The notes under the pieces: generated by a model
Told to the model about the DNA's origin: nothing
Database searches by the model: none
What the model saw: only the letters and a program-made list of their open reading frames with translations
Assembly (NCBI GenBank): GCA_021785115.1
Contig: JAJYGO010000079.1
Location: 1-5,088, forward strand
Direction: 5' to 3'
DNA length: 5,088 bases
DNA from: Chloroflexota bacterium
GTDB taxonomy: Bacteria > Chloroflexota > Limnocylindria > Limnocylindrales > CSP1-4
Position numbers and translations under genes: made by a program
Shown here: positions 1-5,088 of the stretch, piece after piece
How the letters are laid out: each line of letters begins with the position of its first letter
Position numbering within the stretch: position 1 is the first letter of the stretch

Positions 1-876
1 CCGATCTCCGACGGCGGGCTGCCCGTGGCCGAGTTCACCTTCCGCACGGCCGCCGCGGTCGACGCGATCCGGGCCGCCTGCCGCGCCTTCCCCGACGCGC
101 TCGTCGGCGCCGGGACGGTCACGACGACCGACCAGGTGGATGCCGCCGTCGACGCCGGGGCGCACTTCATCGTCAGCCCGGGGATCGACGAGCGCGTGGT
201 CGAGCGCACGCTCACGCGGGGCCTGACGCCACTGCCGGGGTGCGCGACCGCGTCCGACGTGATGAAGGCGCGCAGCCTGGGCCTCGACGCCGTGAAGTTC
301 TTCCCAGCCGAGGCGTCCGGAGGCGTCGAGATGCTGCGGGCACTGGCGGCGCCGTTCCCGGGCCTGCGGTTCGTGCCGACGGGCGGGATCGACGCGACCT
401 CGATGTCGCGGTACCTCGCGGAGCGGCGGGTACTCGCCGTCGGCGGCTCCTGGATGGCGCCCGCCGCGTTGCTGAAGGTCCGCGACTGGCAGGCGGTGAC
501 GACACTCACGCGCACGGCCGTCCTGTCGGTCCATCGCTTCGGCCTCGGGCACGTCGGCGTCTCCAGCGCCGACGAGGAGGATGCCCTGGCGATCGCCGGG
601 CGGTTCGCCGAGCTGTTCGGATTCGACGTCAAGCCCGGCCGGAACTCCGTCCTCGCCGGCCGGGGCATCGAGGTGGTGAAGGGACGCTCGCGCGGCGAGC
701 TCGGGCACATCGCCATCACGACAGCAAGCATCGAGCGCTCGGTCTCTTACCTCGCGAGGCGCGGGGTCGCGGTGGACCCCGCCAGCGAGAAGCGTGCCGC
801 GGACGGCTCGCTCACCGCCGTCTACCTCGTCGACGAGATTGCCGGATTCGCCGTGCACCTGCTGCGGGAGGACTGA
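1..876 (+). CDS. eda: KDPG/KHG aldolase with C-terminal VOC-like domain (5' end missing)
   Basis: Class I aldolase that cleaves 2-keto-3-deoxy-6-phosphogluconate to pyruvate and glyceraldehyde 3-phosphate, in the cytosol. The frame is open from base 1, and the first residues already align inside the family ([12 protein letters not shown] matches E. coli Eda GGVRVLEVTLRT), so the true start lies upstream and the GTG at 25 is internal. In window numbering (291 residues) I see the active-site Glu11 and Arg15, the GAGTV strand, Schiff-base Lys99 in AVKFFPAEA (codon 295-297), and the phosphate-binding PTGGID and GGSW. Eda normally ends soon after GGSW. Here about 110 further residues (from roughly 178) form a VOC/glyoxalase-like module with GHVGV, GHIAI and GFAVHLL strands. 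As I recall, the same extension occurs on aldolases of Clostridia/Lachnospiraceae. The role of the extra domain is unknown to me. The gene sits 4 nt before the kinase, so the two are co-transcribed. The aldolase assignment is firm, but KDPG versus other ketodeoxy-acid phosphates is not resolved. Confidence 0.9.
   Translation, partial: PISDGGLPVAEFTFRTAAAVDAIRAACRAFPDALVGAGTVTTTDQVDAAVDAGAHFIVSPGIDERVVERTLTRGLTPLPGCATASDVMKARSLGLDAVKFFPAEASGGVEMLRALAAPFPGLRFVPTGGIDATSMSRYLAERRVLAVGGSWMAPAALLKVRDWQAVTTLTRTAVLSVHRFGLGHVGVSSADEEDALAIAGRFAELFGFDVKPGRNSVLAGRGIEVVKGRSRGELGHIAITTASIERSVSYLARRGVAVDPASEKRAADGSLTAVYLVDEIAGFAVHLLRED
866..872 (+). promoter_or_regulatory. Ribosome binding site of the sugar kinase
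   Basis: GGGAGGA lies inside the last codons of the aldolase gene, 8 nt before the ATG at 881. This spacing picks ATG 881 over the ATG at 890 (17 nt away) and over in-frame starts further upstream in the aldolase gene. Confidence 0.7.
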
Positions 877-880
877 CCCG

Positions 881-1933
881 ATGGGTCCGATGGACGCGGC
901 GACACCCACGCTCGTCGTCACGCTCGGCGAGCTGATGCTCCGCCTCCGCCCGCCGGCGCGGGAGCGGCTCCTCCAGTCGCCCGTCCTCGAGGCGACGTTC
1001 GGGGGCGGGGAGGCGAACGTCGCGGTCTCGCTGGCGCAGCTCGGCCTGCGCGCCCGGTTCGTGACCGCGCTGCCGGCCGGTCCGCTCGGTGACGCCGCGA
1101 TCGGCGAGCTGCGGCGGCACGGTGTCGAGACCGGTGCGATCGTCCGAAGGCCCGGGCGCGTCGGCATCTACTTCCTCGAGCCCGGCGCCGCGCACCGGCC
1201 CTCGAACGTCATCTACGATCGCGACGGCGCCGCGATGGCCCTGGCGGAGCCGGAGGAGTTCGACTGGGCGGCCATCTTCGCCGGTGCGGCCTGGTTCCAC
1301 GTCTCGGGCATCACGCCGGCGCTGTCGGCCACCGCCGGCCGCGTTACCGCGGCCGCCCTCGAGGCGGCGAAGGCGCAGGGTCTCACGACCTCGCTCGACC
1401 TCAACTACCGGGCGAAGCTGTGGCGCTACGGCAAGACCGCGCCGGAGGTCATGCGCGGGCTGATGCCCCACGTCGACGTCGCGATGGCCAACGAGGAGGA
1501 CTGCCAGAAGTCGCTCGGGATCGAGGCCGTGGCGGACGTCTCCGGCGGCCACCTCGACCGCGCCGCCTACGAGGCGCTCACCGCGCGTGTCCTCGCGGAA
1601 TTCCCGGGTCTCACGCTGGTCGCGGTGACTCTCCGCGAGAGCCACGGGGCCGACGTGAACGGGTGGTCCGCCTGCCTGCGCGACCGGGACGGATTCCACG
1701 TCGGGCGCCACTTCGACGTCCTCGACATCGTGGATCGGGTCGGGACGGGCGACGCCTTCGCGGCGGGCCTCATCCACGAGCTCGTGCGCGGGATCCCCGC
1801 CGCGGACGCGCTCGAGTTCGGGATCGCCGCAGGCTGCCTCAAGCACTCGATCCCGGGCGACTTCAACCGGGTGAGCGCGGCCGAGGTCGGCCAGCTCGTC
1901 GCCGGTGCTGGCTCGGGTCGCGTGAACCGCTGA
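881..1933 (+). CDS. kdgK: 2-keto-3-deoxygluconate kinase, PfkB family
   Basis: A 350-residue ribokinase/PfkB-family sugar kinase, predicted to phosphorylate 2-keto-3-deoxygluconate with ATP to KDPG, the substrate of the aldolase encoded just upstream. N-terminal signature: TLGELMLRL (14-22) followed by the substrate-side glycine motif [11 protein letters not shown] (40-50). The C-terminal PfkB signature is [13 protein letters not shown] (285-297), with the GTGD anion hole and Asp291 as the predicted catalytic base. [12 protein letters not shown] (318-329) is the typical ending of KdgK-like enzymes, and [11 protein letters not shown] (171-181) is also family-typical. Length is normal or slightly long (usual about 310-345). 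The start at 881 is set by the ribosome binding site at 866-872. The next gene on this strand does not begin until 3130, so the transcript probably ends in the convergent gap. The substrate is inferred from the family and from the aldolase neighbour; other ketodeoxy sugar acids remain possible. Confidence 0.9.
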   Translation: MGPMDAATPTLVVTLGELMLRLRPPARERLLQSPVLEATFGGGEANVAVSLAQLGLRARFVTALPAGPLGDAAIGELRRHGVETGAIVRRPGRVGIYFLEPGAAHRPSNVIYDRDGAAMALAEPEEFDWAAIFAGAAWFHVSGITPALSATAGRVTAAALEAAKAQGLTTSLDLNYRAKLWRYGKTAPEVMRGLMPHVDVAMANEEDCQKSLGIEAVADVSGGHLDRAAYEALTARVLAEFPGLTLVAVTLRESHGADVNGWSACLRDRDGFHVGRHFDVLDIVDRVGTGDAFAAGLIHELVRGIPAADALEFGIAAGCLKHSIPGDFNRVSAAEVGQLVAGAGSGRVNR

Positions 1934-1949
1934 CGTCGATTTCCGTCAG
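1930..1949 (+). terminator. Weak hairpin at the end of the kinase gene
   Basis: CTGACG (1930-1935, overlapping the TGA stop) pairs with CGTCAG (1944-1949) around an 8-nt loop. There is no T tract behind it, only a C-rich stretch. It may mark the 3' end of the aldolase-kinase transcript, but a 6-bp stem is weak evidence in DNA this GC-rich. Confidence 0.2.
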
Positions 1950-2094
1950 GCGCGCCCCTCCCCCGATGCGCTCGATGGCGCGGCGGCCGCGTAGGCGTGG
2001 CCACGCCCAGCTCCTCCTCGACCCACAGGAGCCGGTTCCACTTCGCGAGGCGGGGCGAGCGGGTCACGGAGCCGACCCTGATCTGGCCGGGGTT
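1946..2094 (-). pseudogene. Remnant of the 3' end of an enolase (phosphopyruvate hydratase) gene
   Basis: Read on the minus strand from 2094, the sequence encodes GQIRVGS, TRSPRLAKWNRLL and EEELG in one unbroken run (to 2005). This follows the invariant tail of true enolases, whose consensus is roughly GQIKTGS, SRSxRxAKYNQLL, RIEEELG; I count 18 identities in 28 positions. The catalytic Lys of the KTG motif is Arg here. Just after EEELG the similarity stops in that frame, but shifting by one base gives a short Ala-rich tail containing HAYAAAA that ends in TGA at 1948-1946, as enolases end in a short RYAG-type tail. Upstream of 2094 nothing enolase-like remains, because the intact SMP-30 gene ends at 2120. 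So this is a roughly 50-codon leftover with a probable frameshift and cannot be functional as an enolase. Homology is recognised by eye. Confidence 0.65.
1994..2007. repeat. Perfect 14-bp palindrome
   Basis: GGCGTGGCCACGCC is its own reverse complement, centred between 2000 and 2001, in the convergent gap and at the point where the enolase remnant loses its frame. It could be a protein-binding site or simply chance in GC-rich DNA. With no loop it is a poor terminator hairpin. Confidence 0.4.
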
Positions 2095-2119
2095 CCGCCC
2101 CGACGGACGCGCCGGTCGA

Positions 2120-2986
2120 TCAGAGGAGCGGAAGGCCCGTCAGCGTGGTCTCGAGCCGCCAGAGCTTGCCGGTATCCCGCGCGCTGCCCCAGTCCGAGCT
2201 CACGTCCGTGACGTAGATCGCGCTGCCGTCGAAGCAGCAGTTGGTCACCACGACGCCGGGCGCCCAGATCAGGCGCTCCATCGTCGGGCTGCCGCCGCTC
2301 CAGTCGACGACCTCGAGCCCGCCCGCGTCGAGGATCGCCACGACCAGGCGTCCGTCCGCGGCGTAGGCACACCCATCCGGCGTGGTCTCCTGGCCGAGCT
2401 GCGCGAGCATCTCCCAGCCGCCGCCCGGGGTGGCGCCGATGATCCGCTTCGTGTGCGACTCCATCCAGACGAGGCGGTTGCTCGGGTCGAACGCCAGGCC
2501 GTTCGGGAACGTGTTGCCGAGCTCGTAGATCAGCTCAGTCCCCTTGGGCCCGGTCCGGCAGAGCCAGCCGTGGAGGTCGGCGGTCGGCGCGAAGTCGTCC
2601 GGGTCGGTGAAGTAGAGCATCCCGTCGGGGCCGAAGCAGAGGTCGTTCGGCGCCCGGAGCGGGCGGCTGCTTGCCGTCGTCGTCACGACGTCCCACGAGC
2701 CGTTCGCGGGGTCCACCGCGACGATCGCGGGGGCGACGGGATTCGGATCGACCCAGTCGCCGACCACGCCGCGCCCGCGCGTCACGTAGATGAGGCCGTC
2801 CTTGCCGAGGGCGAGCCCGTTCGGGTTCCCGCCGACCTGGGCGAGCGTGCGGACCACGCCGTCCTCGAGCACCGACACGCACCCGTCGAACTCCTCGACG
2901 AACGCAAGCCGTCCGTCCGGCAGGACGAGCGGGCCCTCCGGAAAGCCAAGGCCAGACGCCGCCTTGGTCGCCTCGATCAGCAGCAT
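2120..2986 (-). CDS. SMP-30/gluconolactonase family lactonase
   Basis: A 288-residue six-bladed beta-propeller of the SMP-30/gluconolactonase/LRE family, predicted to hydrolyse a sugar lactone to the open aldonic acid using a divalent metal. Predicted metal ligands, by analogy with human SMP-30 and bacterial gluconolactonases, are Glu18 in GFPEGP, Asn162 in NTFPNGLAF and Asp204 in TTPDGCAYAADG. Asn114 in RAPNDLCFGPDG matches the substrate-side Asn. Repeated PDG/PNG turns mark the propeller blades, and the protein ends naturally in GKLWRLETTLTGLPLL. No signal peptide is visible, so it is probably cytosolic. ATG at 2986 is chosen because a strong GGAGGAGG lies 5 nt upstream (2999-2992); a GTG at 3007 would place that site inside the gene. 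It is divergent from the dehydratase gene, whose substrate it would supply. The exact lactone is unknown. Confidence 0.85.
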   Translation of the reverse strand: MLLIEATKAASGLGFPEGPLVLPDGRLAFVEEFDGCVSVLEDGVVRTLAQVGGNPNGLALGKDGLIYVTRGRGVVGDWVDPNPVAPAIVAVDPANGSWDVVTTTASSRPLRAPNDLCFGPDGMLYFTDPDDFAPTADLHGWLCRTGPKGTELIYELGNTFPNGLAFDPSNRLVWMESHTKRIIGATPGGGWEMLAQLGQETTPDGCAYAADGRLVVAILDAGGLEVVDWSGGSPTMERLIWAPGVVVTNCCFDGSAIYVTDVSSDWGSARDTGKLWRLETTLTGLPLL

Positions 2987-2991
2987 TGCCG

Positions 2992-2999
2992 CCTCCTCC
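2992..2999 (-). promoter_or_regulatory. Ribosome binding site of the lactonase gene
   Basis: On the minus strand GGAGGAGG stands 5 nt before ATG 2986. It decides the start in favour of that ATG over GTG 3007. Confidence 0.75.
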
Positions 3000-3017
3000 G
3001 AGCACACCCAGTGGTCA

Positions 3018-3030
3018 GTCGGCGGCCGAC
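3018..3030. promoter_or_regulatory. 13-bp palindrome, candidate operator
   Basis: GTCGGC-G-GCCGAC is a perfect inverted repeat around a single central base, in the divergent gap 32-44 bp upstream of the lactonase start. Position and symmetry suit a dimeric repressor such as the GntR/FCD protein encoded at the right edge, but it does not match a GntR/FCD operator I know (TNGTNNNACNA-like). Such palindromes arise by chance in GC-rich DNA. Confidence 0.25.
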
Positions 3031-3062
3031 CGCGCCGTGGGCGGCCGGGCCCCCGATCACCT

Positions 3063-3086
3063 CATGTCATGTATCGTATCTCAACA
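3063..3086. promoter_or_regulatory. A+T-rich island, likely divergent promoter/operator region
   Basis: This is a short A+T-rich stretch in a gap that is otherwise very GC-rich. It contains two direct CATGT copies (3063-3072, reading CATGTCATGT after the first base) and GTATCGTATC at 3071-3080. TATCGT (3072-3077, plus strand) and TACGAT (3078-3073, minus strand) are possible -10 elements for the dehydratase and lactonase genes. I cannot find convincing -35 boxes at the right spacing, so the promoter call rests on composition and on the divergent arrangement. Confidence 0.35.
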
Positions 3087-3119
3087 GCGCCCGCGACGAC
3101 CACGATCCCGCCCGCCGCC

Positions 3120-3124
3120 GGAGG
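3120..3124 (+). promoter_or_regulatory. Ribosome binding site of the dehydratase gene
   Basis: GGAGG lies 5 nt before GTG 3130 and sets that codon as the start. In-frame codons further upstream run through the A+T-rich promoter-like region. Confidence 0.7.
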
Positions 3125-3129
3125 CTCCC

Positions 3130-4347
3130 GTGACGTCCTCGCCTCACCAGATCGAGCGGATCACGACGCTCGTCGTGCCGCGCTTCCCGAACCTCGTCCT
3201 GCTCGAGATCGAGACCGCCGACGGCATGGTCGGCCTCGGCGAGACGTACTTCGGCGCCGACGCGGTGACCGCCTACATCCACGAGACCGCCGCCCCGTAC
3301 CTCCTCGGCCTGGACGCCCGTGACATCCCGCGCCACTGGACGGCGCTGTTCCGGTACTGGGGACGGAGCGGCATCGGCGCGGAGGCGCGCGGCGCTTCCG
3401 CGATCGACATCGCGCTTTGGGATCTCGCGGCCAAGCGGACGGGACAGCCGCTCTACGAGTCGCTCGGCGGCGCCGCGCGCCACGACATCGCCGCGTACAA
3501 CACGTGCGGCGGTCCGGACTAGGGGCGGAGGCGGAGCGTCCGCGGCGACAAGCTGGTCGGCGTGATGGCGCCCGAGGGGCGGTACGAGGACCTGCTGGGC
3601 TTCCAGCACGAGCCGGAGGCGCTGGCCCGGAGCCTCCTCGACATGGGCTTCCGGGCGATGAAGATCTGGCCGTTTGACGAGGAGGCCGACCGGACCGGCG
3701 GGACCTGGATCGATCCGAAGGGCCTTGAGCGGGGTCTCGAGCCCTTCCGTCGGATCCGCGATGCCGTGGGCGACCGGATGGAGGTCGCCCTCGAGCTGCA
3801 CGGGCGCTGGAGCCTCACGGCGGCGGTCAAGATCGCGCGGGCCGCGGAGCTCTACTCACCGATGTGGATCGAGGACCCGATCCGGATGGACAGCGTCGAC
3901 GTCCTCGCTGAGTTCGTGCGCTCCACGACGATCCCGACCGTCGCCAGCGAGAACGTCGGCAGCCCGTACCCCTATCGGGACGTCCTGGAGCGGGCCGGTG
4001 TGGGCATCGTCATGGTCGACCCGTCATGGGCCGGCGGCGTCACCGTCGCGCGCAAGGTCGCCGACCTCGCGGCACTCTATCACCGGCCGTTCACGCCGCA
4101 CGACTGCACCGGGCCGGTCACGCTCGGCGTCGGGGTCCACCTCTGCCTTAACGCGGAGGCGGCGCTGATGCAGGAGATGGTCCGGGCCTACTACTTCGGC
4201 TGGTACGACGAGCTCGTGGATGGCCAGCCCGTCTTCGAGTCGGGCAGGCTGCGGCCGCCGGACCGGCCCGGCCACGGCGTCCGTCTCCGCGATGAGGTCC
4301 GGCGCTCGGCCGACCTTGTGACCAGGACCTCGACGACCTCGGCGTGA
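3130..4347 (+). pseudogene. Mandelate racemase/enolase-superfamily sugar-acid dehydratase, interrupted by an in-frame TAG
   Basis: Enolase-superfamily protein (COG4948 type), predicted to dehydrate an aldonate to a 2-keto-3-deoxy acid with Mg2+. Read through the stop it is 405 residues, a normal length. Residues 1-115 form the capping domain (GLGETYFGADAV, AIDIALWDLAAK, QPLYESLGG) and the barrel follows. Active-site candidates are Lys178 in AMKIWPF, metal ligands Glu222 (LELHG), Glu248 (WIEDP) and Glu274 (SEN), the Asp297/His324 pair (VDPSW, TPHDCTGP) and Glu349 (MQE). Codon 131 (3520-3522) is TAG. The frame is identical on both sides, so this is a substitution, most simply TAC (Tyr) to TAG, and not an indel. 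Termination would leave 130 residues with no catalytic group. A downstream piece from GTG 3562 or ATG 3565 has no ribosome binding site at usable distance (nearest GGAGG at 3527-3531) and lacks the capping domain. The gene is therefore inactivated, mis-sequenced, or read through. Family assignment is sure; the substrate is not. Confidence 0.85.
3520..3522 (+). other. In-frame amber codon (TAG) inside the dehydratase gene
   Basis: The context is CCG GAC TAG GGG CGG, following the first barrel strand (AAYNTCGGPD) and followed in frame by GRRRSVRGDKL. It is one base from TAC, the usual Tyr codon in this gene. From memory, relatives carry an aromatic residue in this loop, which fits Tyr. Confidence 0.85.
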
Positions 4348-4356
4348 GACCCGCCG

Positions 4357-4375
4357 CGATGGCCTCCCGGCATCG
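4357..4375. terminator. Hairpin between convergent genes, candidate bidirectional terminator
   Basis: CGATG (4357-4361) and CC (4363-4364) pair with GG (4369-4370) and CATCG (4371-4375), with G4362 bulged and a TCCC loop. It fills most of the 29-bp gap between two facing stop codons (4347 and 4377), where a shared terminator is expected. There is no T tract on either side, so intrinsic termination is uncertain. Confidence 0.4.
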
Positions 4376-4376
4376 G

Positions 4377-5088
4377 TCAGGCGCGTTCGGACAAGACCCG
4401 GGCCGCCGCGTCCCGCCGCGCGGTGCGCGACATGCGCGACATCCGGCGGGGCCGCACGTCGACCCGCGGCGCCAGGTACGGCGCGATGCGCGGATCCTCG
4501 AGCCGTCCCCGGACGAGCTCCAGCATCGCGGACCGACCCGCCTGCACCCGCTCCGCCGCCGCGGCGGCATCGCGGGCGGCGACGCCCTCCATCCGGCCGG
4601 CGATGATCCCCATCTCGATGTCCCACGCGTCGTCGAACTGGTGCATGAAGACACGCTCGTAGCGCCGGGTCGGGTGGAGCACGAGACCCATCACGACGTG
4701 GACGAGCCGCGGCAGCCTAGCGATCGCGAACATGCGCTCGTGCATGACCGCGCTCTGCTCGAAGAAGCCCCGGCTGTCGTGGTCGTCCCGGTAGCCCCGC
4801 ATCTTCCCGAGGAGCCGCTCGAGCATCGCGAACTCCGATGCCGTCGCCCGCTCGACGACACGGGTCAGGGCGGGGACCTCCAGGGCGTCCTGGATGAACA
4901 TCAGCTCTTCGTACTCGTCGATGGACAGCCAGGTCACCGTGGCGCCCTGGTACGGCTCAAGCTTGACGAGGCCGTCGGCCTCGAGCTGGAGGAGCGCCTC
5001 GCGGACCGGCGTCTTGGACACGCGGAACTGCGTCGCGAGCTCGGCTTCGACCAGTCGCGTGCCCGGCGGGAGCTCGAGCTCGGCGATC
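4377..5088 (-). CDS. GntR-family (FadR/FCD subfamily) transcriptional regulator (N-terminus off window)
   Basis: The frame is open to the right edge, and the first visible residues, IAELELPPGTRLVEAELATQ, already match the GntR winged-helix domain. So roughly the first 15-25 residues are missing and the GTG at 5021 is internal. In window numbering (236 residues): recognition helix region FRVSKTPVREALLQLEADGL (21-40), wing ending YQGATV (46-51), then an all-helical FCD effector domain (about 58-185). The usual FCD metal ligands are mostly absent: the Asp of the D-x3-H motif is Ser112, the His is kept (His116), and the later His positions appear as Glu158 and Gly184. A basic tail follows (RVDVRPRRMSRMSRTARR, 208-225). 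It probably represses this sugar-acid locus, with an aldonate or ketodeoxy acid as inducer; this is inferred from neighbours, since FCD regulators commonly sit beside such genes. Confidence 0.88.
   Translation of the reverse strand, partial: IAELELPPGTRLVEAELATQFRVSKTPVREALLQLEADGLVKLEPYQGATVTWLSIDEYEELMFIQDALEVPALTRVVERATASEFAMLERLLGKMRGYRDDHDSRGFFEQSAVMHERMFAIARLPRLVHVVMGLVLHPTRRYERVFMHQFDDAWDIEMGIIAGRMEGVAARDAAAAAERVQAGRSAMLELVRGRLEDPRIAPYLAPRVDVRPRRMSRMSRTARRDAAARVLSERA
4424..4442. repeat. Tandem 9-bp duplication in the regulator tail
   Basis: TGCGCGACA occurs twice back to back (4424-4432 and 4433-4441), followed by the first base of a third copy. On the minus strand it encodes MSRMSR in the basic C-terminal tail. 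It is an in-frame slippage-type duplication and does not break the gene. Confidence 0.7.

Noticed and set aside
794..880. Earlier in-frame starts for the kinase inside the aldolase gene
   Set aside because: The extra 29 residues have no PfkB similarity and overlap the aldolase frame; the GGGAGGA at 866-872 fits ATG 881.
812..1846. Long minus-strand open frame (344 codons) opposite the kinase
   Set aside because: Its product is Arg/Gly/Glu-rich low-complexity sequence with no recognisable motif. It is the antisense shadow of a convincing PfkB kinase, as is common at this G+C.
2005..2067. Glutathione S-transferase-like reading of the LLWVEEELG segment on the minus strand
   Set aside because: The longer match including GQIRVGS and RLAKWN fits the enolase C-terminus much better than a GST N-terminus.
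2987..3007. GTG 3007 as lactonase start
   Set aside because: It would put the strong GGAGGAGG site inside the coding sequence; ATG 2986 is correctly spaced from it.
1997..3133. Long plus-strand open frame (378 codons) opposite the lactonase
   Set aside because: It lies antisense to a clear SMP-30 protein, has no family motifs, and its first part is antisense to the enolase remnant.
3520..3522. Selenocysteine-type recoding
   Set aside because: Selenocysteine uses TGA, not TAG, and I see no reason for a Cys/Sec at this loop position.
3520..3540. Frameshift as the cause of the dehydratase interruption
   Set aside because: The upstream and downstream parts are in the same reading frame, and the sequence after TAG reads on sensibly, so a substitution explains it without any indel.
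3523..4347. Downstream half of the dehydratase as an independent gene
   Set aside because: There is no ribosome binding site at usable distance from GTG 3562 or ATG 3565, and the capping domain that closes the active site would be missing.

Overview
The window is about 70% G+C with dense coding, GTG as well as ATG starts, good GGAGG-type ribosome binding sites, and TGA as the stop of all five genes. This fits a high-GC bacterium such as a Chloroflexota or Actinomycetota lineage, but nothing here fixes the phylum. The content is a sugar-acid catabolic locus of the Entner-Doudoroff type.

Layout: (1) positions 1-876 (+), the 3' part of a KDPG/KHG aldolase gene whose product carries an extra C-terminal VOC (glyoxalase-fold) domain; (2) 881-1933 (+), a PfkB-family 2-keto-3-deoxygluconate kinase, 4 nt downstream in the same operon; (3) 1934-2119, a convergent gap holding what looks like the decayed 3' end of an enolase gene on the minus strand (about 1946-2094) and a perfect 14-bp palindrome; (4) 2120-2986 (-), an SMP-30/gluconolactonase family protein; (5) 2987-3129, a divergent regulatory gap with an A+T-rich island and a 13-bp palindrome; (6) 3130-4347 (+), a full-length mandelate racemase/enolase-superfamily sugar-acid dehydratase gene interrupted by one in-frame amber codon at 3520-3522; (7) 4348-4376, a short convergent gap with a hairpin; (8) 4377-5088 (-), most of a GntR/FCD-type repressor running off the right edge.

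Together the enzymes form an almost complete route: sugar lactone to aldonate (SMP-30 lactonase), aldonate to 2-keto-3-deoxy-aldonate (enolase-superfamily dehydratase), phosphorylation (kinase), then cleavage to pyruvate and glyceraldehyde 3-phosphate (aldolase). The initial sugar dehydrogenase and a transporter are not in the window. The GntR/FCD protein is the likely local regulator.

Most notable are the amber codon inside an otherwise intact dehydratase frame (mutation, sequence error or readthrough), the enolase tail remnant, and the aldolase-VOC fusion. I found no RNA genes, CRISPR arrays or insertion sequences, and no stretch longer than 300 bases without a gene.
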